NCBI GenBank assembly: GCA_041659285.1
Contig: JBAZYO010000012.1
Span: forward strand, 1 to 64,000
Direction: 5' to 3'
DNA: 64,000 nt
DNA from: Vicinamibacterales bacterium
Lineage (GTDB): Bacteria; Acidobacteriota; Vicinamibacteria; Vicinamibacterales; UBA2999
Positions 7,094-14,398 of the stretch are shown here, piece after piece. The notes beneath the pieces are model-generated. The model ran no database searches. It saw only the letters and a list, made by a program, of their open reading frames with translations, and was not told the origin of the DNA. How positions within the stretch are numbered: the first letter of the stretch is position 1; the number at the start of each line of letters is the position of its first letter. A program made the translations under genes and the position numbers.

Positions 7094-7725
7094 TCACGGT
7101 CCCGCCCACCATAGAGATGCTTCGCCATGCTTGCAAAGATCTGATCGATCTGATCAGCCGATGACTCGGGCGCAATGTGAACTTGAATGTCGATGTGAAC
7201 GGACGGACCGCCTGAGTGCGAGCCGCGAGCTCCCGTGGCACCTGCTGCTGGAGCCGATATGGGCACGTGAAGCGGCTCAGAGGCCAGGTGCAGGTCTGTC
7301 TGTGCCGATACCGGGGTGAATTCCGCGAGTTCCGCCAGGCTCTTGAAGGTGCTGACCAGCTTGGAAATTACCTGTCGTCCACCTGTGGAGCTTGTGCTGA
7401 AGACGTGCTCAAGGTCAGTCTGACTTCGTTGTGGTGCGTTTGGATAGACCGCAAACAGTTCGGCGTAGCCGTCGCGGATGGCGTCGCCGAGCACTCTCTT
7501 GGAATTGGCTCCGCGAAAACTCGACCATTTCGGTGTCGGCACTCCGGTTGCGTCAACGAAACCGATCGTCTTCAGCACACCGAGCATGGATGCGTCGTTG
7601 CTGGACGTGAAGCCGATGGACTTCAGCCACTGCACGGTCGCCTTCGACGGCACTCCAACCTCCCGCAGCTTCGCGAACAGCTGTTTCAGCTTGCCTGGTA
7701 CCGTCGTATAGGTGAAATCGGCCAT
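7090..7725 (-). CDS. DUF5343 family protein (cassette gene)
   Basis: The product is 211 aa. Residues 1-130 follow the DUF5343 pattern: YTTVPGKLKQLFAKLREVGVPSKATVQWLKSIGFTSSNDASMLGVLKTIGFVD, PT at 64-65, then VLGDAIRDGYAELFAVYP. The family is uncharacterised; the first part looks like a winged-helix unit. A Gly/Ala/Ser linker leads to a short beta-strand/helix ending (VHIDIQVHIAPESSADQIDQIFASMAKHLYG) that could be an oligomerisation tail. It is coupled by ATGA to the DUF4145-like gene. The pair would act together in the cytoplasm. Confidence 0.75.
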   Translation of the reverse strand: MADFTYTTVPGKLKQLFAKLREVGVPSKATVQWLKSIGFTSSNDASMLGVLKTIGFVDATGVPTPKWSSFRGANSKRVLGDAIRDGYAELFAVYPNAPQRSQTDLEHVFSTSSTGGRQVISKLVSTFKSLAELAEFTPVSAQTDLHLASEPLHVPISAPAAGATGARGSHSGGPSVHIDIQVHIAPESSADQIDQIFASMAKHLYGGRDRE

Positions 7726-7826
7726 TCACGTATTCTCCACTTTTCTTGTTGCGTTAGACGGGGATCTTGCAAGGTCGTGCAAGCTTGCGCCGGTCCCCAA
7801 AATCCCGGTGCGCTTCGCGCCACGGC
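7726..7826. other. Intergenic hairpin region, possible eroded attC
   Basis: No gene is seen. A lone GTTAGAC core sits at 7753-7759, followed by GGGGA and TCCCC arms (7760-7764 and 7793-7798 region) around a CTTGCA/TGCAAG hairpin, then a second stem-loop of GGTGCGC and GCGCCAC. No partner R box is present on the other side, so I do not call an attC. It may be a decayed site or a terminator between the OB-fold gene and the DUF5343 gene. Confidence 0.4.
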
Positions 7827-8270
7827 TCACCTGATTTGGGCAGTTGTCAGGAAAAATGGCTCCACTCGGGAACCGCTAAGGTAGCCACCGGTCGCGTAAC
7901 CTCGAACGGCGACTCGCTGTCCCGGTTGCAACGATTCAAGTATGGTGTCCTGCTCGGGAGTGTCAAAGATCGCAATTACGGTCGAAGGGAACAGGGGATC
8001 TCCAAGCTGCTTGCCCAACCAGGAACGATCGTCTGCGTTCCCCAGCTTGCCGTACAGGAAGATGACAGGCCCACTAATTGGCGGTGAGTGCTCGACGTGT
8101 CGAATCTGTTGGCGGCTGACATTCTCGACTTCGAGACCAAGATCTACCAACGGCCCTTGTAGCAACTCTTGCCGAATAGCCTCGTTGACCAAAGCCGTCC
8201 TGCCAGCCATCTTGGCTTCGCAATTGGCCCTGTGTTGCCGAATTGTTTCGCGAAGTTGTTGCCCTGTCAT
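7827..8270 (-). CDS. OB-fold-like protein, tRNA_anti-like (cassette gene)
   Basis: The product is 147 aa with no signal peptide. After a helical N terminus (residues 1-45) comes a pattern of alternating strands: VIFLYGKL, then a gap, TVIAIFD, then LQPGQRVAVRGYATGGYLSGSRVEPFFLTTA. The G-Q-x-V-x-V-x-G motif with a terminal strand is typical of small OB-fold domains such as the tRNA_anti-like family. It lies upstream of the DUF5343 pair in the same orientation, separated by the hairpin region, and might be part of that cassette or a cassette of its own. Confidence 0.5.
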   Translation of the reverse strand: MTGQQLRETIRQHRANCEAKMAGRTALVNEAIRQELLQGPLVDLGLEVENVSRQQIRHVEHSPPISGPVIFLYGKLGNADDRSWLGKQLGDPLFPSTVIAIFDTPEQDTILESLQPGQRVAVRGYATGGYLSGSRVEPFFLTTAQIR

Positions 8271-8292
8271 TGCTGCGGAACTCGTTTCGTCT

Positions 8293-8364
8293 GGCTAACG
8301 CCAGCGTTCACCGGCGGCGGCTCATCATGGCACCGGCCGCCGTCCGGTGCAACGCGTGTTAGAC
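8293..8364 (-). repeat. attC site 10 (short stem family)
   Basis: R boxes are GGCTAAC (8293-8299) and GTTAGAC (8358-8364). Arms GCGTTCACCGGCGGCGG and partner pair with extra G and A. The TAA stop of the HNH gene (8359-8361) lies inside the R box. Confidence 0.92.
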
Positions 8365-9163
8365 GTCACTGTCGTCCAGTCGCGACCAGTCCTTCTTCCA
8401 TTCCTCAAGGGCGACGTCCGTGCTCGCCTCCCAGTTCAGCGTGAGAGACGTAACAAGGTCAACGACCATGCCTTCGAGATCTGTCAGTACTGAACCCACA
8501 ACCATTGGGCCTACTATCGTTCCGCCGAGCCCCTGCCCCGCGGTCTCAATGTGGTACCTGTGCCAACGGAAGCGAGACGCGATCAATTCGGAGAAGTAGT
8601 CGCGAGGGTTCTCTGCGTCGAAATGTCCGGGTGGATAGAAGGTCGCGAGCGATACGAGAACATCTTCAAGCACCTCGACAACCGAATAGCCAGCCTGCAA
8701 CATCTCTGCGGTCACGCCGGTGTCGAAGCCCCTCTGGGCAATCTGGTAGGCGCGTCGTCGAAGGGCCGGCAATGTTGAAAACATAGTCTTGCAGCGACAG
8801 TGCCGGCGTGACCGTCGGCCGTGATGTGCGGCCCCCTGACACGGTACCTCCCATGACTGAAACGGCGAGAGCGTCTGCCTCATCCCGGCGACGTCGAACG
8901 CGTTCAAGCCAATCCGATCGATAGTGGAGAACCTGGGCGGCGTCCAACTTCCTACCGAACCCACCAGTGACCTGCGTGTCGTTGTGGCACAGCAGGCACA
9001 TGATCGCGAGGTTGGCGGGGTCGTTGTTCGATGGGTCCTCGTCTATGTGATGTATCTGAGTCGGTCGGCCTCTATCGCGACAGACGCAACAGGTCCGATC
9101 AGCGGCGAACATCACATCCGCTGCGATCTGTCGCGGTATCGGGATCCGATCCTTTTTGGTCAG
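8359..9163 (-). pseudogene. HNH endonuclease cassette gene split by an apparent +1 frameshift
   Basis: Two overlapping frames together make one protein of about 267 aa. The N-terminal frame has an HNH domain: CCVC (residues 25-28), the HH of IHHIDEDPSNNDPANLAIMC (38-39) and CLLCH (56-60). It is preceded by KKDRIPIPRQIAADVMFAADRT, the usual family opening, which needs a CTG start at 9163 with GAGAGG six bases upstream; ATG at 9115 would lose it. Near 8760-8785 sense passes to the next frame (ALRRRAYQIAQRGFDTGVTAEMLQAG onward), which runs to the attC. One extra base would explain it. Sequencing error, decay, or programmed shift cannot be separated here. Confidence 0.65.
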
Positions 9164-9183
9164 GCTCGACCTCTCTTTGTGAC

Positions 9184-9260
9184 GTCTAACGTTGCCGCTT
9201 CAGCCGCGGCGCGCGCCAATGATCACACCGCGCGCCGCCGGCTGCAAGCGGGGGTTAGCC
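9184..9260 (-). repeat. attC site 11 (short stem family, closest to the integrase)
   Basis: R boxes are GTCTAAC (9184-9190) and GTTAGCC (9254-9260). Arms CCGCTTCAGCCGCGGCGCGC and partner pair with two extra G on the gene-proximal arm. Confidence 0.9.
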
Positions 9261-9335
9261 CGCTCGTGGGAGTAATGCCGCCACCAAGAAGGACGCGAGA
9301 ATGACGTCCCTTGCGCTGCCGAGCCCTGCAGCGCC

Positions 9336-9728
9336 TCAAAGACAGTTCCCGTAACGGCCGCAGGCAATTCCGAACGCCAGGAAGAACCCCATGGCACCAG
9401 CAACCACACAGTAGGCGATGATTGCGCTCGTGCGTGACCATAGACGAAACCTACATGCTCGCAGGTTCAGCGCCCCAAGGGCCACGCCGACCAGTAGGCT
9501 CCAACCCGAGAGCGAGCCACCTGACATAGCAAACTCGAATCGCAGCAGAATGTAGGGCAATAGAATGCTCCCGGCCGCGAATCGCGCTAAGCGTCCGGGC
9601 GTGACACCGGGTGGACGCCCGGCCTGCGGGTACCTGCCGTCAACAAAGTTATAGCCGCAGTCGCACCGAGGGGCATCTGGCACGTTGAAGATCCCGCAAT
9701 TGGGACACCGCTGTGCGGACGTAGTCAT
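9336..9728 (-). CDS. Zinc-ribbon membrane protein (first cassette gene after the integrase)
   Basis: The product is 130 aa. Residues 8-11 and 20-22 (CPNC and CDC) form a short zinc ribbon of the type CPxC...CxCG, followed by a basic linker and about three hydrophobic helices (FAAGSILLPYILLRF, LLVGVALGALNL, IIAYCVVAGAMGFFLAFGIA). Such ribbon-plus-membrane proteins are common and functionally unassigned. I chose the ATG at 9728 (MTTSAQRCPNC); the frame opens at 9749. Between its stop and attC site 11 are 75 bases in which I see nothing. Confidence 0.7.
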   Translation of the reverse strand: MTTSAQRCPNCGIFNVPDAPRCDCGYNFVDGRYPQAGRPPGVTPGRLARFAAGSILLPYILLRFEFAMSGGSLSGWSLLVGVALGALNLRACRFRLWSRTSAIIAYCVVAGAMGFFLAFGIACGRYGNCL

Positions 9729-9740
9729 CGTGTCTAGTCG

Positions 9741-9954
9741 GGCTAACAAGAAGTCGGCTCAACCGCCTACTTCGTTATTCAAACGATAGGCGCAGTGTAG
9801 CCCCCGGGTTCATGCCGGTCAACGGCACTGGAACACGGCACTGGAACTTCATGAACCTGAGCTACTCTGCCAATGCGATCACCTCGCTGAAGACGGGGAT
9901 AGGCCGATCAGCATAGTTCGATATTCCCGCGGCTCGCGGTCGGCATAGCCCAGC
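9741..9954 (-). other. Putative attI region between integrase and cassette array
   Basis: This 214-base noncoding stretch lies between the integrase stop and the first cassette. It starts with a GGCTAAC core (9741-9747), then an imperfect hairpin (GAAGTCGGC 9750-9758, GCCTACTTC 9765-9773). A tandem 13-base repeat CGGCACTGGAAC(A/T) sits at 9823-9835 and 9836-9848. An integron's attI is expected here if the integrase is inverted. The exact crossover point and binding sites are inferred. Confidence 0.6.
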
Positions 9955-10989
9955 TCACCGCCGCCACGGTCCCTGCGCCAGTTGGTCAAAGGGGCTCCGC
10001 ACGCCACGCCCACCCTGATTGAGCACGTGCGTGTAGATCATGGTCGTACTGACATCGCGATGGCCCAACAACTCCTGAATCGTTCGGATGTCATACCCAG
10101 ACTCCAGGAGATGGGTGGCAAATGAATGGCGCAGGGAGTGACACGTGGCCGGTCGAGGAATACCGGCCGTCCGCACGGCGTCCTTCACCGCGCGCTGCAG
10201 CACCGATTCGTGCAGGTGATGCCGCCGCCGCTCGCCCGTCCCCGCATCCTGGTAGAACCGGGTCGCAGGAAACACCCACTGCCACGCCCACTCGAACGGC
10301 GCCGACGGATACTTCGCCCGGAGATTGCCCGGCAGGGCCACCGCGCCCAGGCCGCCAGCCAGGTCTGCCTCGTGCTGCCCCTTGACCCACGTCAAATGAT
10401 CCCGAAGCGGAGAGTGCAGGGCCGCTGGCAACATCGTCACCCGATCCTTGCCACCCTTACCGTCCCGCACCATCAACTCGCCACGGTCGAAGTTGATGTC
10501 CTTGACCCGCAGCTCCGCGCATTCGAGCAGCCGTAACCCCGATCCGTACAACAACGCGGCCATCAGCCACACCACGCCACGGATCTGGGCGAGCAACAGG
10601 CCAACCTCGTCACGCGACAACACCACCGGAAGACGAACCGGCCGCTGCGCTCGCACAAGCGTCTCCATTCGGGGTAGCCGCTGGCTCAGGACGGCCTCGT
10701 AGAGAAACAGGATCGCGCTCAGCGCCTGATTCTGCGTCGAGGCACTCGCGCCCTTGACGGCCAGGTCCGAGAGAAATGCGGTCACCTCAGCCACGCCCAG
10801 TTCACGAGGATGACGCTTGCCATGAAACACGATGTAGCGGCGGGCCCACGCCACATAGGCCTCCGCGGTCCGCGGACTGTAGTGGCGCAGGTGAATGGCT
10901 GTCCTGATCTGATCGAACAGCTTGGGAGGCGGTGCGGGCGGCGGGGAAGTTCGTTCGGTCGGCATGGGCCGTACAACTGCTAACGGCAT
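9955..10989 (-). CDS. intI: Integron integrase, tyrosine recombinase of the IntI family
   Basis: The product is 344 aa. It has the tyrosine-recombinase catalytic set: Arg in GSGLRLLE (153), Lys in GKGGKDR (about 178-181), HSLRHSFATHLL (His 284, Arg 287), LGH (His 310) and the nucleophile Tyr 319 in MIYTHVL. The IntI-specific insertion is present (about 225-258: AKYPSAPFEWAWQWVFPATR then GERRRHHLH), which separates it from XerC/D. It should insert and excise cassettes by pairing attI with folded attC strands. Unlike mobile integrons, it reads in the same direction as the cassettes, which lie beyond its 3' end. Start could be the second Met (10965). Confidence 0.93.
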   Translation of the reverse strand: MPLAVVRPMPTERTSPPPAPPPKLFDQIRTAIHLRHYSPRTAEAYVAWARRYIVFHGKRHPRELGVAEVTAFLSDLAVKGASASTQNQALSAILFLYEAVLSQRLPRMETLVRAQRPVRLPVVLSRDEVGLLLAQIRGVVWLMAALLYGSGLRLLECAELRVKDINFDRGELMVRDGKGGKDRVTMLPAALHSPLRDHLTWVKGQHEADLAGGLGAVALPGNLRAKYPSAPFEWAWQWVFPATRFYQDAGTGERRRHHLHESVLQRAVKDAVRTAGIPRPATCHSLRHSFATHLLESGYDIRTIQELLGHRDVSTTMIYTHVLNQGGRGVRSPFDQLAQGPWRR

Positions 10990-10991
10990 GC

Positions 10992-11006
10992 CGCCTGAAT
11001 CAGGCG
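10992..11006. promoter_or_regulatory. Palindrome at the integrase start
   Basis: CGCCTGA-A-TCAGGCG is a perfect 7-base inverted repeat centred about ten bases before the integrase start codon. It could be an operator or an mRNA hairpin over the ribosome binding site. It does not resemble a classic LexA box. Confidence 0.4.
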
Positions 11007-11031
11007 CGAATCCGCACTGCGTCCGGTCAGA

Positions 11032-11082
11032 TGTCGCAGAAACTGCGATGCTGCGCGACCGAGGGTGTCGCAGAAACGGCGA
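11032..11082. repeat. Direct repeat upstream of the integrase
   Basis: TGTCGCAGAAACTGCGA (11032-11048) and TGTCGCAGAAACGGCGA (11066-11082) match at 16 of 17 positions, 34 bases apart, in the gap between the permease stop and the integrase. The spacing is about three helical turns, so a regulator binding both copies is plausible. Confidence 0.5.
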
Positions 11083-11085
11083 GGC

Positions 11086-12432
11086 TCAGGAACGCAGCCG
11101 TCCGCGCGATCGCCAGTACAGCCACAGCCCAATCGTAATCGGGCCGCCCACTCCCGCCATCATCTTCAGCTCGAACACTGCCACGCTCGTCACGTCGCCG
11201 GTCGGCACGAACGCCGTGACCATGCCGGCGCTGGTGACCAGCGCGCCGACCGCCCCGGCCACGCGCTCGAACGGGCGGGCGGTGTCGAGCGTCAGCAGAA
11301 CCAGGAAGGTATACACGAACGGCACCAGGTTGATGACCACCGAGGCCCGCAGCAGCACCTGGTAGGCCTCGGCGACGCTCGACCCGGTCAGCGACAACGC
11401 GGTGAGCCCGGCCGACAGCAGCGCGCAGGTGATCAACGCAACGTGCGGTGATCCCCAGCGTGGATGCACGCGGCCGAGTGCCGCCGGCAAGGCGCTGTCG
11501 AGTCCGGCCACGAACGGGATGCGCGCGGGACCCGCGAACCACGCCGACGTCGCGCCGCCAATCGACAGCGCCATCACGATGGCAATCGGCGCGACCAGCC
11601 ATTCCGCGCCGGCCGCGTCGGCGCCGCGGGCCACCGCCTGCATCACGCCCTGGATCGAGCCGAGCTCTCCCGACGGCACCAGCGCCAGCAACGCGTCGGT
11701 GACCAGCAGGTACGACACGATGGCGATGGTCCCGACGATCACGATGGCGCGCGGAATGTCGCGCTCCGGATGCCGGATCTCATCCGACATGGTCGACGCC
11801 AGCTCGATGCCGATGAAGGCAAAGCACATCACGCCCAGCCCGCTCGCCATCTCGAGCACCGAGCCCTCGACGGCGGCCGGCGTCGCGGCCACGCCCTGCC
11901 ACCGCGCCACCGTGGCCGCCACCACCAGCAGCACCACCGTGACGCCGCTGCCGACGCCGCCGATGTTGTTGATCCACTTGCCGACGCCCATCCCCCGCAC
12001 ATTCGCGGCGGTGATGACCGCCAGCCACCCGAACGCGACCGTCGCCACGAACCACTTGTTGTCGACCAGTCCGGCGCTGCCCGCACCGCCGGCGAAGGCG
12101 ACCACGCCTGCCAGGTAGACCAGCAGGACGGGCACGTAGAAGAGGTTGTTGGTCCAGTAACACCAGCCGGAGACGAACCCGTGAATGTCGCCGAAGTGGC
12201 GGCGGGCCCAGAGATACACGCCGCCTTCTCCCGGATAGCGGCGCGACAGCACGGTCACGGCAATCGCTTCGGGGATGAAGAACGCCGCAAAGGCCACCAC
12301 CCACAACAGCAGCGTCGCCCGTCCAAAGCCCGCCACCGGCGGCACCGTGTTGACGTTGACGATCGCGACGGTGCCGAGCAGCACGAGGTCCGTCAGCCCC
12401 AGCGTGCGCGGGATCCGCGGCGACTCCGGCAC
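11086..12432 (-). CDS. APC-superfamily amino acid or polyamine permease
   Basis: The product is 448 aa with about 12 membrane helices in the APC pattern: helix 1 LVLLGTVAIVNVNTV, then AFAAFFIPEAIAVTVLSRRYPGEGGVYLWARRHFGDIHGFVSGWCYW, typical of amino acid/polyamine/GABA antiporters. The GTG start at 12432 overlaps the TAG of the upstream flavoprotein gene (TAGTG), so the two are translationally coupled; the longer frame to 12795 is an artefact in the coding region of that gene. Coupling to a spermidine-dehydrogenase-like enzyme suggests polyamine or aminoaldehyde-derived substrates. Substrate is inferred. Confidence 0.85.
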   Translation of the reverse strand: MPESPRIPRTLGLTDLVLLGTVAIVNVNTVPPVAGFGRATLLLWVVAFAAFFIPEAIAVTVLSRRYPGEGGVYLWARRHFGDIHGFVSGWCYWTNNLFYVPVLLVYLAGVVAFAGGAGSAGLVDNKWFVATVAFGWLAVITAANVRGMGVGKWINNIGGVGSGVTVVLLVVAATVARWQGVAATPAAVEGSVLEMASGLGVMCFAFIGIELASTMSDEIRHPERDIPRAIVIVGTIAIVSYLLVTDALLALVPSGELGSIQGVMQAVARGADAAGAEWLVAPIAIVMALSIGGATSAWFAGPARIPFVAGLDSALPAALGRVHPRWGSPHVALITCALLSAGLTALSLTGSSVAEAYQVLLRASVVINLVPFVYTFLVLLTLDTARPFERVAGAVGALVTSAGMVTAFVPTGDVTSVAVFELKMMAGVGGPITIGLWLYWRSRGRLRS

Positions 12433-14357
12433 TAGGCGAGCAGTTCCCGCACCGCCCGGTGCGCATGGTCGATGGCGGCGTCGGTATAGGAGTAGGCGCC
12501 GGCATCGGCGTTGGCGATGGCGATGCGCCCGTGCGGCCGGCGCGCGACCACGCAGGGCTGCTCGCCGCCGTTCACCCAGAAGTCGTCGGCCAGCGAGTTG
12601 TACTGGTAGGCGTAGCCGTGCGGCCAGCGGTTCACGGTGATGCCGAGGATGTCGGCCGCCGGGTCGAATCCGCCACCACCGAGCGACCGGCCCAGCTGAT
12701 CGCGAATGCTGCGTTCGATGGTCGGGAACGAGGTCGACAGCAACTCCACGCGGCCGGCGCGGTGCTGGTCGCGCACCGGCAAGCCCGGCCGGCACGCCGA
12801 CTTCGACAGGTGCAGCACAACGGGCTCGGCGGGATTAGTCTGATGCTTGTAGCCCCCGAGGCTGACCGGGAAATCCAGGCCGACCGAGGTGTGCCACATC
12901 CCGGGCGTCGAGATGCGCTGCACGCCGAGCTTCTGAAACGCGGTCCAGTTCCGGATGAACACGTTGGTATAAACGAGCGGCACCTTGATCGCGTAATCGA
13001 GCGCCGCCTTCTGCGCGGCCGGCAGTTCGGGGCACAACGACGGGATCACGGAGTGCCAGCACGCCAGCACCACCGCGCCCGACGTGACCGTCTTGAGGGC
13101 ACCACCCTGCAGGTAGGCGACCTCGACCCGCTGGCCGCGACCCGCCGCGCCCAGGTGACGCACGCGCATCGCGGGACTGCTCAGGCGAATTCTCACCGGC
13201 GACCCGGCGGCATCCAGCTTCGAATAGTCCGCCCTCGCCGTCACCACGTCGTCTGCCGTCGATCCGGGGATCGCGTTGGGCACGAGCCGGCGCGCGAGCA
13301 GCCGCGCGACGGTGGCGTTGCCGTCGGGGAAGTGGAAATAGTAGTTCGCCGCTTCCTCGCTCCGGATCGAGTCGTAGTTCTGGCCGGGCCCCGGCCGATC
13401 GTCGAGCCCCATGCCGTCGAAGCCCGGAAGGCCCAGGCCGAACGCGTCCTGCGCCGGCACGGCGTCAACGCCAACGCCGAAGAGCCCGTGAGTGCGCGTC
13501 TGGTAGAGCCGGGCGACGCCGGCATCGAGCTTCCACAGCCTGGTGAGGAAGTCGGTGTAACTCATCCGCGCCAGACGCGCCTTCTTCTCTGCCGAGCTGA
13601 GGCCCGGCATCGGATCGAAGCGCTCGGTGAGCAACCGCTTGAGATCGCGGCGCACGCTGTCGCTGAGCGGCGCGGCCGCCTGGAATGCATCCTCACGCAG
13701 GTCGCCGGTGACGAGGCGATCGGCGCCGTAGGTTTCCTTGTCGAAGAAGACCGCCGGCCGCAGACCCAACGACTTATAGAGGCCCGAGTCGAGCACCTTG
13801 TCGTAGCGTGCCATGTCGATGCCCAGCTCGGTGATGAGCGCCTTGGACACGGCACTGTACGGCGCCGGGCTGTCGATCGACTGCGTGCCGCCGTAGCCGA
13901 TGTAGGTGCGGCCGTTATGCGTGAACTCATTGCGCTTGGCGTGGCCGCCGAAGTCGTCGTGATTGTCGAGCAGCAGGACGCGGGCGTCCGGCCGGGCCGT
14001 CCGGAAGTAGTGCGCCGCCGCCAGGCCGCTGATGCCCGCGCCGACCACCACGAGGTCGTACTCCTCGCCGGTGGCTTGTGGTGTTGGCGCCGACTTCCAG
14101 TAGGCGCCGTCTTTCATCGAATGGAAGGCCTCGAACGAGCCGGCGTGCGACCCGCGCAGGCCGGTCAACGCCGGCGGATAGGCGCCGGCCGGCCCTTGGG
14201 CAAGCAGGGTCTCGAAATCCAGGGACATCGATCCGGCCATCGCGCCGCCGACGCCGACCGCCACGCCGTTCAGGAAGTCACGGCGGGTGATCGAAGAGCC
14301 CATCCCCAGCTGCCGGTCGTCATTGGTCATGGTGAGCCGCATTGTAGCCGCGTTCAT
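12432..14357 (-). CDS. Tat-exported FAD-dependent amine oxidoreductase, spermidine dehydrogenase-like
   Basis: The product is 641 aa. Residues 21-45 hold a twin-arginine signal (SITRRDFLNGVAVGVGG). The flavin Rossmann motif is VVVGAGISGLAAAHYF (104-118). The opening ITRRDFLNGV...YPPALTGLRGSHAGSFEAFHSMKDG is closely reminiscent of SpdH, which oxidises spermidine to diaminopropane and 4-aminobutanal. It would act in the periplasm. It is coupled to an APC permease and lies near GABA-type aminotransferases and a succinate-semialdehyde-type dehydrogenase, which fits polyamine use through GABA. A second start at 14330 is possible; neither has a clear ribosome site. Confidence 0.8.
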   Translation of the reverse strand: MNAATMRLTMTNDDRQLGMGSSITRRDFLNGVAVGVGGAMAGSMSLDFETLLAQGPAGAYPPALTGLRGSHAGSFEAFHSMKDGAYWKSAPTPQATGEEYDLVVVGAGISGLAAAHYFRTARPDARVLLLDNHDDFGGHAKRNEFTHNGRTYIGYGGTQSIDSPAPYSAVSKALITELGIDMARYDKVLDSGLYKSLGLRPAVFFDKETYGADRLVTGDLREDAFQAAAPLSDSVRRDLKRLLTERFDPMPGLSSAEKKARLARMSYTDFLTRLWKLDAGVARLYQTRTHGLFGVGVDAVPAQDAFGLGLPGFDGMGLDDRPGPGQNYDSIRSEEAANYYFHFPDGNATVARLLARRLVPNAIPGSTADDVVTARADYSKLDAAGSPVRIRLSSPAMRVRHLGAAGRGQRVEVAYLQGGALKTVTSGAVVLACWHSVIPSLCPELPAAQKAALDYAIKVPLVYTNVFIRNWTAFQKLGVQRISTPGMWHTSVGLDFPVSLGGYKHQTNPAEPVVLHLSKSACRPGLPVRDQHRAGRVELLSTSFPTIERSIRDQLGRSLGGGGFDPAADILGITVNRWPHGYAYQYNSLADDFWVNGGEQPCVVARRPHGRIAIANADAGAYSYTDAAIDHAHRAVRELLA

Positions 14358-14398
14358 GGTACCGTTCCCCGGTCCGGCGGAGGCGCGGGAGTGCTGAC

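Noticed and set aside
7753..7759. GTTAGAC core as a twelfth attC
   Set aside because: No matching RYYYAAC box on the other side and the nearby stems do not fit the three families. Kept only as a possible relic.
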